The notes under the pieces were generated by a model. It saw only the letters and a program-made list of their open reading frames with translations. It ran no database searches and was not told the DNA's origin. A stretch of 15,316 nt of DNA, from positions 1 to 15,316 of the forward strand of contig JBDHRG010000096.1 of assembly GCA_039807445.1 (NCBI GenBank). The letters are read 5' to 3'. Position numbers and translations under genes: made by a program. This document shows, one piece after another, positions 6,998 to 15,316 of the stretch (positions within the stretch are counted from its first letter, which is position 1; each line of letters begins with the position of its first letter). This DNA comes from JBDHRG01 sp039807445. Lineage in GTDB: Bacteria > Pseudomonadota > Gammaproteobacteria > Competibacterales > Competibacteraceae.

Positions 6998-7724
6998 ATG
7001 CCGCACCGTCCTTGCGCTCGCGCCGGGCCAGCGCCCGGGCCAGCTCGCGGGCGCGCAGCGGACGGCTGCCGAGCAAGCCGTCGAGCAGCGCGCGCATCAG
7101 CGCCTTCAGCTCGGGCAGCACCGCGGCGTCCAGCCGACCCGCGGCCAGCGCCAGCAGCGCCGCGCCGCCGACCGCGATGCCCTCGCCCCCCGCCTCGCCT
7201 TCGGGCAGTGCGCCGGCGTCCGGCCGGTAGCGGTAGCGCCGCTCCGGCACGATCGCCACGCCCGCGGCATCGTACTCGAGTGCCAGACCGTAGCCGAGCG
7301 CGCCGAGCAAGTCGCACTCGAACAGCCGCAGCGCGGTCTGCTCGTCCGCCAGCGGCTCGGCGAGCCGCGCGAGCGCAGCGCGGTAATACGCGAACAGCTC
7401 GGGCTGGGGGTCTTCGCGCGCGGTCAGACGCACCAGCAGCTCGTTCAGGTACAGCCCGCTCAGCGTGCGGGCCGGCGGCAACACGAAGGGCGGACCGGCG
7501 GCCTCGACCGCGGTCAGCGCCTTCAGCTCGCCGCCGCCGCTCCAGCCGGCGAGCAGCGGCTGGAACGGCTGCAGCAGTCCGCGCGTCTTCGAGCGCACCC
7601 CGCGCGCCCCGCGCGCGACCGCGCCGATGCGCCCGCAGTGCAGGCTGAACAGTTCGAGCAGCGCGCTGGTGTCGCGGTACGGCCGCGCGTGCAGCACGAA
7701 GGCAGGTTCGAGCTCGATGCGCAT
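6993..7724 (-). CDS. recO: DNA repair protein RecO
   Basis: A 243-residue protein matching RecO in length and layout: an N-terminal OB fold (residues 1 to about 80, beginning RIELEPAFVLHARPYRDTSALLELFS and including the basic GARGVRSKTRGLLQPFQPL), then the helical RecO C domain with TLSGLYLNELLVRL and LFECDLLGALGYGL. RecO anneals single strands and with RecR loads RecA onto SSB-coated DNA. No CxxC zinc motif is present, as in many proteobacterial RecO proteins. The ATG at 7724 is chosen because the conserved N-terminus starts there. A start further upstream would translate the repeat-bearing spacer 7725-7813. The ribosome-binding site is weak (TAAAGAA). Confidence 0.93.
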   Translation of the reverse strand: MRIELEPAFVLHARPYRDTSALLELFSLHCGRIGAVARGARGVRSKTRGLLQPFQPLLAGWSGGGELKALTAVEAAGPPFVLPPARTLSGLYLNELLVRLTAREDPQPELFAYYRAALARLAEPLADEQTALRLFECDLLGALGYGLALEYDAAGVAIVPERRYRYRPDAGALPEGEAGGEGIAVGGAALLALAAGRLDAAVLPELKALMRALLDGLLGSRPLRARELARALARRERKDGAAS

Positions 7725-7813
7725 TTCTTTAGGGAATGAGCGATCGGGAATGAGGAATGGGGCGAGGTGCGCACGGTAGCGCGGGATCGCTCGCGCCCCC
7801 TCCCTCATCCCCA
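7725..7813. repeat. Spacer between era and recO with GGGAATGAG repeats
   Basis: The 89-bp gap contains GGGAATGAG at 7732-7740 and again at 7746-7754, 14 bases apart, with a related GAATGGGG at 7754-7761. At the other end of the gap CCCTCAT and CTCATT occur in the opposite sense (7802-7821), extending over the era stop. The two ends could therefore pair imperfectly. This unit resembles the GGGAATGGG-type degenerate repeats found between genes in several high-GC proteobacteria; that comparison is from memory. No promoter is convincing here. Confidence 0.5.
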
Positions 7814-8725
7814 TCACTCATTGCCATCGTCAAAGCCCAGGCTCCTCAGCGCCCGCTCGTCGTCGGACCAGCCTTCGCGCACCTTGACCCAGGTCTGCAG
7901 GAACACCTTGGCGTCGAACAGCTTTTCCATGTCGATGCGCGCCTGGCGACCGACCTCCTTCAGCGTCGCGCCCTTGTCGCCGATCACGATCGCCTTCTGA
8001 CCCTTGCGCTCGACCCAGATCACCGCCTGGATGCGTAGCAGACTGCCCTCGACCTCGAAGCGCTCGATCTCGACGGTCAGCGCGTAAGGGACCTCTTCGT
8101 CGAGCAGCCGCATCAGCTTTTCGCGCACCAGCTCGGCGGCGAGGAAGCGCCGGCTCGCGGTGGTGATCTCGTCTTCCGAGAACATGAATTCGGCGGCAGG
8201 CAGGCGCTTCGCGACCTCGGCCTCGAGCGCGCCGGCATTGGTGCCCCTGGTCGCCGACAGCGGCACGACGGCGGCGAATTCGCGCTTGCCGCCCAACTCG
8301 GCGAGGAAGGGCAGCAGCTTCGCCTTGTCCTTGACGCGGTCGACCTTGTTGACCGCGAGGATCACCGGCCCCGCATACCCGGTCAGGCGTTCGAGCACGG
8401 CCTGGTCCTCCTCGGTCCAGCGCAGCGCCTCGACCAGGAACACGACCACGTCGACGAAAGCCAGCACGTTGCCGGCGGCGCGGTTCATGTAGCGGTTCAT
8501 CGCCTTGCGGGCGTTCAGGTGCAGGCCGGGCGTGTCGACGTAGACGATCTGCGTGTCCGCCAGCGTCTTGATGCCGAGGATGGTATGGCGCGTGGTCTGC
8601 GGCTTGGGCGAGGTGATGCTGAGCTTCTGCTCGAGCACGCGGTTGAGCAGCGTCGACTTGCCGACGTTGGGGCGCCCCAGCAGGGCGACGTAGCCGCAGC
8701 GGGTTTCGGAGGTCGGTTCGGTCAT
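7814..8725 (-). CDS. era: GTPase Era
   Basis: A 303-residue essential GTPase that binds 16S rRNA near its 3' end and helps mature the 30S subunit. G1 is GRPNVGKS (residues 17-24), the switch region holds SPKPQTTRHTI, G3 is DTPG (64-67) and G4 is NKVD (126-129). The C-terminal KH domain shows IVIGDKGATLKEVG (about 247-259), and the end SDDERALRSLGF is typical of proteobacterial Era. The ATG at 8725 overlaps the rnc TGA as ATGA, so translation should be coupled. The rnc-era order is conserved and functionally sensible, since both act on rRNA. Confidence 0.97.
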   Translation of the reverse strand: MTEPTSETRCGYVALLGRPNVGKSTLLNRVLEQKLSITSPKPQTTRHTILGIKTLADTQIVYVDTPGLHLNARKAMNRYMNRAAGNVLAFVDVVVFLVEALRWTEEDQAVLERLTGYAGPVILAVNKVDRVKDKAKLLPFLAELGGKREFAAVVPLSATRGTNAGALEAEVAKRLPAAEFMFSEDEITTASRRFLAAELVREKLMRLLDEEVPYALTVEIERFEVEGSLLRIQAVIWVERKGQKAIVIGDKGATLKEVGRQARIDMEKLFDAKVFLQTWVKVREGWSDDERALRSLGFDDGNE

Positions 8726-9393
8726 GGCGTGGAATTCTTCAGGCTGTCGAGGGCGAGGCGCGCGGCTTCCTGCTCGGCCTTGCGGCGGCTGGTGCCGGTG
8801 GCGACGGTGCGCTGCCCGCCGGCCAGGCAGGCGACGGTGAAGCGCTGCTGGTGCGCCTCGCCGCTGACCTCGAGGATGTCGTACTGTGGCAGCGGCTGCT
8901 GCCGCGCTTGCAGCAACTCTTGCAGCCGGGTCTTGGGGTCTTTCAGTTCGCCGGGCTGCGGCAAGCGCTCGAGGCGCTCGGCGTACAGCGCCAGGATCAC
9001 GCGGCGCACGGCTTCGAAGCCGCTGTCGAGGTAGATCGCGCCGAACACGGCTTCCAGCGCATCGGCGAGGATCGAGGCGCGGCGGAAGCCGCCGCTCTTG
9101 AGCTCGCCCGAACCCAGCGTCAGCACCTCGCCGAGCGCGAGCCCGGCGGCGAGGGCGGCCAGCGTCTCCTCCTTGACCAGCAGTGCGCGCAAGCGGCTGA
9201 GGTCGCCTTCCTTGGCGCACGGCTGGCGCCGGTACACGGCTTCGCCGATCACGCAGTTCAACAGTGCGTCGCCGAGGAACTCGAGGCGCTCGTTGTTGAC
9301 GCCCGAGGCGCTGCGGTGCGTCAGGGCCTGCTCGAGCAGCGCGGGATCGCCGAAGCGATAGCCGAGCGCACGGCAGAGGCTATCGATGTTCAA
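8722..9393 (-). CDS. rnc: Ribonuclease III
   Basis: A 223-residue double-strand-specific endoribonuclease that cuts rRNA precursors and some mRNAs. The nuclease domain carries the signature NERLEFLGDALL with Glu35 and Asp42, and ILADALEAVFG with Asp111 and Glu114, so all four catalytic acids are present. The double-stranded-RNA-binding domain spans about residues 150-220 (DPKTRLQELLQARQ to GTSRRKAEQEAARLAL). The start is TTG at 9393-9391, overlapping the TGA of the DUF4845 gene as TTGA. It is chosen because the conserved NIDSLCRALGYRF follows directly and no ATG exists in that area. A weak start could keep RNase III levels low. RNase III often cleaves its own operon mRNA in other bacteria, but no specific site was identified here. 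Confidence 0.95.
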   Translation of the reverse strand: MNIDSLCRALGYRFGDPALLEQALTHRSASGVNNERLEFLGDALLNCVIGEAVYRRQPCAKEGDLSRLRALLVKEETLAALAAGLALGEVLTLGSGELKSGGFRRASILADALEAVFGAIYLDSGFEAVRRVILALYAERLERLPQPGELKDPKTRLQELLQARQQPLPQYDILEVSGEAHQQRFTVACLAGGQRTVATGTSRRKAEQEAARLALDSLKNSTP

Positions 9394-9752
9394 GAGGTCT
9401 CCAGGCGGTGGTGGAAGCGCGCGATCACGTCGAGGTTGCCGATCAGGCGGGTGCGCGCCTCGTAGTCGAGCTCGATCACGATGCGCCTGCCGTCGCGGAT
9501 GATCTTCAGGTCGCCGGGGCGCACGCTCCTCAAGCTGTTGATGTCGAGCCGGCGGCCGAAGCGCTCGCGGATCTCGACCGGGCCGAGCATGCCGCTCGTG
9601 AGCTCCTGACGGATCGCCTCGAGTTCGGCGACGACGGTGAAGTCGTCGAGGTACAGCGGCGCGATCCGCATCGCGATCAGCGCGGCGAAGCCGAGCAGCC
9701 CGGCGGCGAACAGCGCGCCGAGCGCCGTCCAGCCCCGCTCGCCGCACCTCAT
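9390..9752 (-). CDS. DUF4845 family single-pass membrane protein
   Basis: A 120-residue protein with one strong N-terminal hydrophobic segment (about residues 7-30, GWTALGALFAAGLLGFAALI) followed by a soluble domain of about 90 residues. That domain contains LYLDDFTVVAELEAI, the basic INSLRSVRPGDLKIIRDGRR and a closing beta-rich part (VIELDYEARTRLIGNLDVIARF). Sequence and position between lepB and rnc match the DUF4845 family of beta- and gammaproteobacteria; no function is known to me. It is fused at both ends to its neighbours by 4-base overlaps (ATGA with lepB, TTGA with rnc). The orientation is probably N-in with the domain outside the cytoplasm, which is an inference. Confidence 0.88.
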   Translation of the reverse strand: MRCGERGWTALGALFAAGLLGFAALIAMRIAPLYLDDFTVVAELEAIRQELTSGMLGPVEIRERFGRRLDINSLRSVRPGDLKIIRDGRRIVIELDYEARTRLIGNLDVIARFHHRLETS

Positions 9753-10513
9753 TCGATGATCCTGCCGATGCGGCCGCAGTGGCCATTGCCGGTCACGCAG
9801 TCCCAGTTCATCCAGATCACGAAGGCCTTGCCGATCAGGTTGTCTTCCGGCAGGTAGCCCCAGTAGCGGCTGTCGCGGCTGTTGTCGCGGTTGTCGCCGA
9901 GCGCGAGGTAGTGCCCGGCCGGCACGACGAACTCGCGCGGCGGCTCCGGGTGGTTGCGCGCGACCTGGATCTGGTGCGTGACCGCGCCGAGCTTCTCCGC
10001 GCGCACCTCGAAGCCCGGCTCCTGGCCGTCGACGCCGTCGGGCAGCTTCATCTGCGCCGCCGCCTCGCCATTGACGAACAGCTGCTTGTCCCGATAGACG
10101 ATGCGGTCGCCGGGCAAGCCGACGATGCGCTTGATGTACGCGACCGAGGGGTCCTCGGGGTAGCGGAACACGGCGACGTCGCCGCGCGCGGGCTCGCCCG
10201 TGTCGATGAGCTTGGTGTTGCTGACCGGCAGGCGCAGCCCCCAGGAGAACTTGTTGACCAGGATGAAGTCACCGGCCAGCAGCGTCGGCATCATCGAGCC
10301 CGAGGGGATGCGGAAGGGCTCGACGATGAACGAGCGCAGCACCAGCACGGCGACGATCACCGGGAAGAACGAGCGCGCGTAGTCGACGTACCACGGCAGC
10401 GCGGCGCGGCCGGCAGCGGCGCGGCGCGGTCCGAGCACGGCGGCGTCGAGCGCGTACACCACACCGGTGACCAGGGCGGCGATCACCAGCGCCGCGGCGA
10501 AATCGAACTGCAT
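9749..10513 (-). CDS. lepB: Signal peptidase I
   Basis: A 254-residue inner-membrane serine protease that removes signal peptides from exported proteins. Two membrane segments are visible (about residues 5-27 and 48-63). The Ser-Lys dyad is Ser73 in IPSGSMMPTLLAGD and Lys128 in AYIKRIVGLPGD, the same 55-residue spacing I recall for E. coli LepB (Ser91, Lys146). The C-terminal GDNRDNSRDSRYWG box is present. The end of the protein carries a Cys pair (DCVTGNGHC) in place of the longer E. coli loop there. The ATG at 10513 has a GAGGGAG purine stretch about 7 bases upstream. The gene starts 17 bp after lepA, the classic lepA-lepB pair. Confidence 0.97.
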   Translation of the reverse strand: MQFDFAAALVIAALVTGVVYALDAAVLGPRRAAAGRAALPWYVDYARSFFPVIVAVLVLRSFIVEPFRIPSGSMMPTLLAGDFILVNKFSWGLRLPVSNTKLIDTGEPARGDVAVFRYPEDPSVAYIKRIVGLPGDRIVYRDKQLFVNGEAAAQMKLPDGVDGQEPGFEVRAEKLGAVTHQIQVARNHPEPPREFVVPAGHYLALGDNRDNSRDSRYWGYLPEDNLIGKAFVIWMNWDCVTGNGHCGRIGRIIE

Positions 10514-10530
10514 CGGGGGTCTCCCTCGTC

Positions 10531-12327
<1,797 letters not shown>

Positions 12328-12403
12328 GGATGCCATCGGAAAGCGGGGTCGCGGACGCGGCCGGTCCGCCATTATGCCGGATTCGGGGAGCCGCCGCGCG
12401 GAC
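12328..12403 (-). promoter_or_regulatory. mucD-lepA gap with a possible -10 element and small hairpin
   Basis: On the minus strand a CATAAT hexamer (12376-12371) lies about 44-49 bases before the lepA start, in surroundings of nearly 75 % GC. A 6-bp inverted repeat (GCGGAC 12351-12356, GTCCGC 12364-12369, 7-base loop) sits between it and the start codon. No recognisable -35 box is at the right distance. An internal promoter would let lepA-lepB be made without envelope stress, but the evidence is one hexamer. Confidence 0.25.
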
Positions 12404-13744
12404 CTACTGCGGCACGCGCAGCGCCAGGTAGAACGGGCCGCTGCGGCGCAGCACCAGCAGCGCCACCGAGCGCCCGGCCGGCAAGCCGGCGAGCTGGCGC
12501 TCGAGCGCCTCGGCACTGTCGATCGCCTGGCCGTTGATGCGGCCCAGCACGTCGCCCGGGCGCAGCCCGGCGCGCGCGGCGCGGTCGTTGTCGACGCCCT
12601 CGACCACCACGCCGCCGACCGCCAGGCCGAGCGATTCGCGCAGCTCGGCCGGCACCGGCGCGACACGCAGCCCCAGGCGGTTGGGCTGACGCTGCGGCGC
12701 GGGCTGCGCCGGCGGCTCGGCGTCGGGTTCGGCTTCGGGCAGCTCGGCGAGCTCGAGCTGGAGCTTGTGCTCCTGCCCTTCGCGCAGCACCGTCAACGGC
12801 ACGGTCTTGCCGACTGGCGCCGATCCGACCAGCGCCGGCAGCGCCGTCGACACGTCGACCGCCCGGCCGTCGAAGCGCGTGACGATGTCGCCGGGCCTGA
12901 GCCCGGCCGCCTCGGCCGGCCCCCCGGCGAACACGCGCGTCACCAGCGCACCCGCCGGTACGCTCATGCCGAAGGCTTCGGCGAGTTCGCGGTTGACCGG
13001 CTGCACCAGCACGCCCAGCCAGCCGCGGCTGACCCTGCCCTGGGTGCGGATCTGGCGCGTGACCTCGACCGCGGTCTCGATCGGGATCGCGAACGACACG
13101 CCCATGTAGCCGCCGGTCTGGCTGTAGATCTGCGAATTGATGCCGACGACCTCGCCCTTCATGTTGATCAGCGGCCCGCCCGAGTTGCCCGGGTTGATCG
13201 CGACGTCGGTCTGGATGAAGGCGACGTAGGGCTCGGTCGGCAGGCTGCGCCCCTTGGCGCTGACGATGCCGGCGGTCACCGACTGCTCGAAGCCGAACGG
13301 CGAGCCGATCGCGAGCACCCATTCGCCGACCTCGAGCTCGTGGGCGCGGCCGAGTGCCGCCACCGGAAAGCCCGCGCCCTCGATCTTCAGCACCGCGAGG
13401 TCGGTGCGCGCATCGGTGCCGACCACGCGCGCGGACAGCTCGCGGCGGTCGACCAGGCGGACGATGATTTCGTCGGCATCCTCGATCACGTGCTGGTTGG
13501 TCAGCAGATAGCCGTCGGCGCTGACGATCAGCCCGGTGCCGAGCGACTCGTCGCCGTGCTCGGGGCCGTCCTCGTCGTCGTCGCGTTCGGCCTCGGCGCG
13601 CACCGCCTTGCCCTGCGAGCTGATGTTGACGACCGCGGCATTGTTGCGCTTGACCAGGCCGGTGAAGTCGGGGACCGCGGCCGCCTGCGCGGCGGCGGCG
13701 AACGCCCACAACACCAGGGCCGCCGCCCGGCCTCGCTTCGACAT
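12404..13744 (-). CDS. mucD: Periplasmic serine protease/chaperone, DegP/MucD type
   Basis: A 446-residue HtrA-family protease that degrades misfolded envelope proteins. It has a signal peptide (cleavage probably after AAAAQA, about residue 21). The trypsin-like domain has catalytic His85 (TNQHVIED), Asp115 (DARTDLAVLKI) and Ser188 (NPGNSGGPL). Two PDZ domains follow, about residues 245-340 and 355-440. A strongly acidic insert (residues 51-66, AERDDDEDGPEHGDES) occupies the LA-loop position and is shorter than in E. coli DegP. Position after rseC matches mucD in the algU-mucABCD operon of pseudomonads and the degP-type gene in betaproteobacterial rpoE operons. The GGGAG about 7 bases before the ATG supports the start. 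Confidence 0.95.
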   Translation of the reverse strand: MSKRGRAAALVLWAFAAAAQAAAVPDFTGLVKRNNAAVVNISSQGKAVRAEAERDDDEDGPEHGDESLGTGLIVSADGYLLTNQHVIEDADEIIVRLVDRRELSARVVGTDARTDLAVLKIEGAGFPVAALGRAHELEVGEWVLAIGSPFGFEQSVTAGIVSAKGRSLPTEPYVAFIQTDVAINPGNSGGPLINMKGEVVGINSQIYSQTGGYMGVSFAIPIETAVEVTRQIRTQGRVSRGWLGVLVQPVNRELAEAFGMSVPAGALVTRVFAGGPAEAAGLRPGDIVTRFDGRAVDVSTALPALVGSAPVGKTVPLTVLREGQEHKLQLELAELPEAEPDAEPPAQPAPQRQPNRLGLRVAPVPAELRESLGLAVGGVVVEGVDNDRAARAGLRPGDVLGRINGQAIDSAEALERQLAGLPAGRSVALLVLRRSGPFYLALRVPQ

Positions 13745-13803
13745 GTGCTCGCTCCCGATCGCGTGAAAGTCGGCGGATTATAGCGGCGCGACCGCGCCGC
13801 GCA
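13745..13803 (-). promoter_or_regulatory. rseC-mucD gap with a perfect TATAAT and GC-rich hairpin
   Basis: On the minus strand a perfect -10 consensus TATAAT (13782-13777) lies 32 bases before the mucD ATG. Directly upstream is an 8-bp inverted repeat, GCGGCGCG at 13783-13790 and CGCGCCGC at 13793-13800. No good -35 hexamer is found 16-18 bases upstream (best candidate ATGCGC). The hairpin has no T-run after it, so it is not a standard terminator, although weak attenuation is possible. A housekeeping promoter for mucD and the genes after it is the reading I favour. Confidence 0.4.
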
Positions 13804-14241
13804 TCACAGCCGCCGCAGCACCACCGGCTGCCAGCGGCGCTCGCCGCCGATCCGGCGCGAAAAGCGCCGTCCCCCGGCGAGCCCGGCGGCGAAGCCGAGC
13901 GCACCAAGCGCGACGAGCGGCGCTTCCGAGGCGCCGCCGAGTGCGAGCTCGCCGCCGATCGCGCCGAGCAGGAGCCCGAGCAGGGGCAGGCCGTACACGG
14001 CCAGCGATCCGACCAGCAGCGCCCCCTCCTCGAGGCCGAGCTCGACGCGCTCGCCGGCGGCGAGCGGCTGTGCGGCGAGCGCTGCGACGCGATGGGCGCG
14101 CGCACCGAGCGCCTTGCCGATCAGCGCGCTGCCACAGCCGGCCCTGGCCGAGCACGAGTCGCAGCCGGATTCGCGCCGCGTCTCGACCCAGACCCGTTCG
14201 GGGCCGGCCGAGCCGAGCACCACGCCGCGCGCGACGATCAC
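13804..14241 (-). CDS. rseC: RseC/MucC family sigma-E activity regulator
   Basis: A 145-residue membrane protein of the RseC/MucC family. The N-terminal cytoplasmic part has a cysteine cluster, Cys27-x2-Cys30-x5-Cys36 (CDSCSARAGC), as expected for the family, possibly binding a metal or an iron-sulfur cluster. Two hydrophobic segments follow (about residues 73-99 and 107-125), and a basic C-terminus. The start is a GTG (14241-14239) overlapping the rseB TGA as GTGA; it is chosen because the family N-terminus (IVARGVVLGS) follows and no ATG is near. RseC has a mild positive effect on sigma-E in E. coli. Its exact role here is unknown. Confidence 0.9.
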   Translation of the reverse strand: MIVARGVVLGSAGPERVWVETRRESGCDSCSARAGCGSALIGKALGARAHRVAALAAQPLAAGERVELGLEEGALLVGSLAVYGLPLLGLLLGAIGGELALGGASEAPLVALGALGFAAGLAGGRRFSRRIGGERRWQPVVLRRL

Positions 14242-15224
14242 CGCTTGGTCTCGGCGGCGGGTTCGAGCGAGCGCGCCGCCATCTCGACCGCTGCGCGCGG
14301 CACTTCGCCGATCACGACCACTTGGTACTCGCCGTGCACCAGGCCGTAGGCGCTCATCGGCCCGATGCGCGAATAGCCCTCGAGCAGCGGCGCGCCGCCG
14401 TCGAGCTTTTCGACGAACACCGAGATCGTCGCCAGCCCGTCGCTGTAGACGATGTGGTCGGTCTCGCGGCCGTCGCTGTGGCGGCCGAAGCGGCTGTAGC
14501 GCACCGGCTCGAAGCCGGCCGGCAACTGGCCGACGCGCCAGCGCGAGGGTTCGGCGCGCTCGGGCTGCAAGACCTTGCCGGCGGCTTGCGCCGCCTGCAG
14601 CTCGCCGGCGCCGGGCTCGGGCGGTGGCGCCTCGAGCAGCTCGAGCGACGTGAACATCAGTTGCTCGAGCGTATGGCCATCCTCGTCGAGCAGCGCCGAG
14701 CGCAACACCAGCCCGCAGTCGCGGTCGAGCCACAGCCGGTAGCCGAAGCGCAACCGGTCGCGCGGCTCGACGCCGACCACGCGCGCGGCGCGGCCGGCGA
14801 CGCGGTCTTCGCCCAGCGGCACGAAGCGGTAGTGCACCTCGAGCGTCGCCAGGTCGCGCGGCAGCGCGACCGGGAAGCTCGAGGCGATCCGCCCGGCGCG
14901 CAGCGCCACCTGGCCCTGCGCCATCGTCCCGGAAACGTCGTGGTTGGCGACCAGCACTTCGCGCGGCGGCCCCGACAGCGCCACCAGCCGCTGCCAGTCG
15001 CCATCGGCCCCCTGGCCGTGCACCACGCGCATCGCCTCGAGCCTGCCGCCCTGCGCGTAGACGAACACGCCCTCGAAGTTCAAGCCGCGCGCACCGCCAA
15101 CAGTCTTTTCCAGCCAACCGCGCGCTTCGCGGGCGGTGGCCTCGGGTTCGGCCAGCGCCGCGGCGGGCAGCGCGAACGCCAGGCACAGACCGGCGATGCG
15201 CGCGTATGCGGATCCCGACGCCAT
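14238..15224 (-). CDS. rseB: Sigma-E factor regulatory protein RseB/MucB
   Basis: A 328-residue periplasmic protein that binds the anti-sigma factor RseA and shields it from proteolysis until it senses misfolded outer-membrane proteins or lipopolysaccharide. The signal peptide is clear (ARIAGLCLAFALPAAALA, cleavage about residue 25). The large lipid-binding-like domain covers about residues 30-210 (NFEGVFVYAQGGRLEAMRVVH, then RLWLDRDCGLVLRSALLDE). The small C-terminal domain, about 225-320, includes LPAGFEPVRYSRF and HIVYSDGLATISVFVE. It starts 2 bp after the rseA stop and overlaps rseC by 4 bases, so the three genes are a single unit. Confidence 0.96.
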   Translation of the reverse strand: MASGSAYARIAGLCLAFALPAAALAEPEATAREARGWLEKTVGGARGLNFEGVFVYAQGGRLEAMRVVHGQGADGDWQRLVALSGPPREVLVANHDVSGTMAQGQVALRAGRIASSFPVALPRDLATLEVHYRFVPLGEDRVAGRAARVVGVEPRDRLRFGYRLWLDRDCGLVLRSALLDEDGHTLEQLMFTSLELLEAPPPEPGAGELQAAQAAGKVLQPERAEPSRWRVGQLPAGFEPVRYSRFGRHSDGRETDHIVYSDGLATISVFVEKLDGGAPLLEGYSRIGPMSAYGLVHGEYQVVVIGEVPRAAVEMAARSLEPAAETKR

Positions 15225-15226
15225 CG

Positions 15227-15316
15227 TCAGCGGCCGCCCTCGTAGCCGACCATGCGGACGTAGGGCAGTACGCCGTTCATCTGGCTGATCGTCGCCGACT
15301 CGCTGTGGCTGACGAG
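15227..15316 (-). CDS. rseA: 3' end of anti-sigma-E factor RseA/MucA
   Basis: The last 29 codons and the TGA (15229-15227) of a minus-strand gene running out of the window. The visible C-terminus includes SESATISQMNGVLPYVRMVG and ends YEGGR. The pattern 'LPYVR(V/M)VGYE' is the typical periplasmic end of RseA/MucA, the membrane anti-sigma factor that holds sigma-E (RpoE/AlgU). It directly precedes rseB with a 2-bp gap. rpoE is expected immediately beyond the right edge but cannot be seen. Confidence 0.88.
   Translation of the reverse strand, partial: LVSHSESATISQMNGVLPYVRMVGYEGGR

Noticed and set aside
13941..15245. A 434-codon plus-strand frame opposite rseC and rseB
   Set aside because: Composition is that of a complementary-strand shadow, and it crosses several overlapping minus-strand genes with convincing homology.

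Overview
The window is a very GC-rich (roughly 70 %) stretch of chromosome. Gene order and protein sequences point to a betaproteobacterium, most likely near Rhodocyclales. That placement rests on family knowledge and the rse-muc-lepA-lepB-DUF4845-rnc-era-recO-pdxJ-acpS order, not on a database match. Nearly every gene is an ordinary, intact chromosomal gene. The only accessory material is a decayed insertion-sequence transposase near the left edge.

Left part (1-1125): the last 24 codons of a plus-strand gene, possibly a class III aminotransferase, are followed by an IS630-family transposase relic. The relic has lost its N-terminal part, shifts frame at a run of eight A's, and has an internal deletion that removed the first catalytic aspartate. 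About 150 bp without a recognisable gene follow.

Centre-left (1126-5772): two minus-strand genes overlap by one base: cysM (cysteine synthase B) and a PolB-like 3'-5' exonuclease. Divergent from cysM, on the plus strand, lie an 821-residue hybrid sensor kinase of BarA/GacS-like build (two membrane segments, HAMP, HisKA, HATPase, a degenerate receiver, an intact receiver) and, 10 bp later, a separate 114-residue Hpt protein. Together they could carry a His-Asp-His phosphorelay. The final response regulator is not in the window.

Right part (5790-15316, all minus strand): one long, tightly packed gene run. In transcription order it is rseA (3' end only), rseB, rseC, mucD/degP-like protease, lepA, lepB, a DUF4845 membrane protein, rnc, era, recO, pdxJ and acpS. 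Most junctions overlap by 4 bases (GTGA, ATGA or TTGA) or have very short gaps, which suggests translational coupling. The first four genes form the sigma-E envelope-stress module. The rest serve translation (LepA), protein export (LepB), RNA processing and ribosome assembly (RNase III, Era), DNA repair (RecO), vitamin B6 synthesis (PdxJ) and acyl-carrier-protein activation (AcpS). The larger gaps hold perfect or near -10 hexamers, short inverted repeats and a small GGGAATGAG repeat; these are the plausible internal control points.

I found no CRISPR array, tRNA, rRNA, prophage or defence system, and I do not see convincing evidence of a wholly new biological system. The items most worth a second look are the kinase/Hpt split with its pseudo-receiver, the IS630 relic, the TTGA-coupled starts of rnc and acpS, and the hairpin and repeat elements flanking recO.
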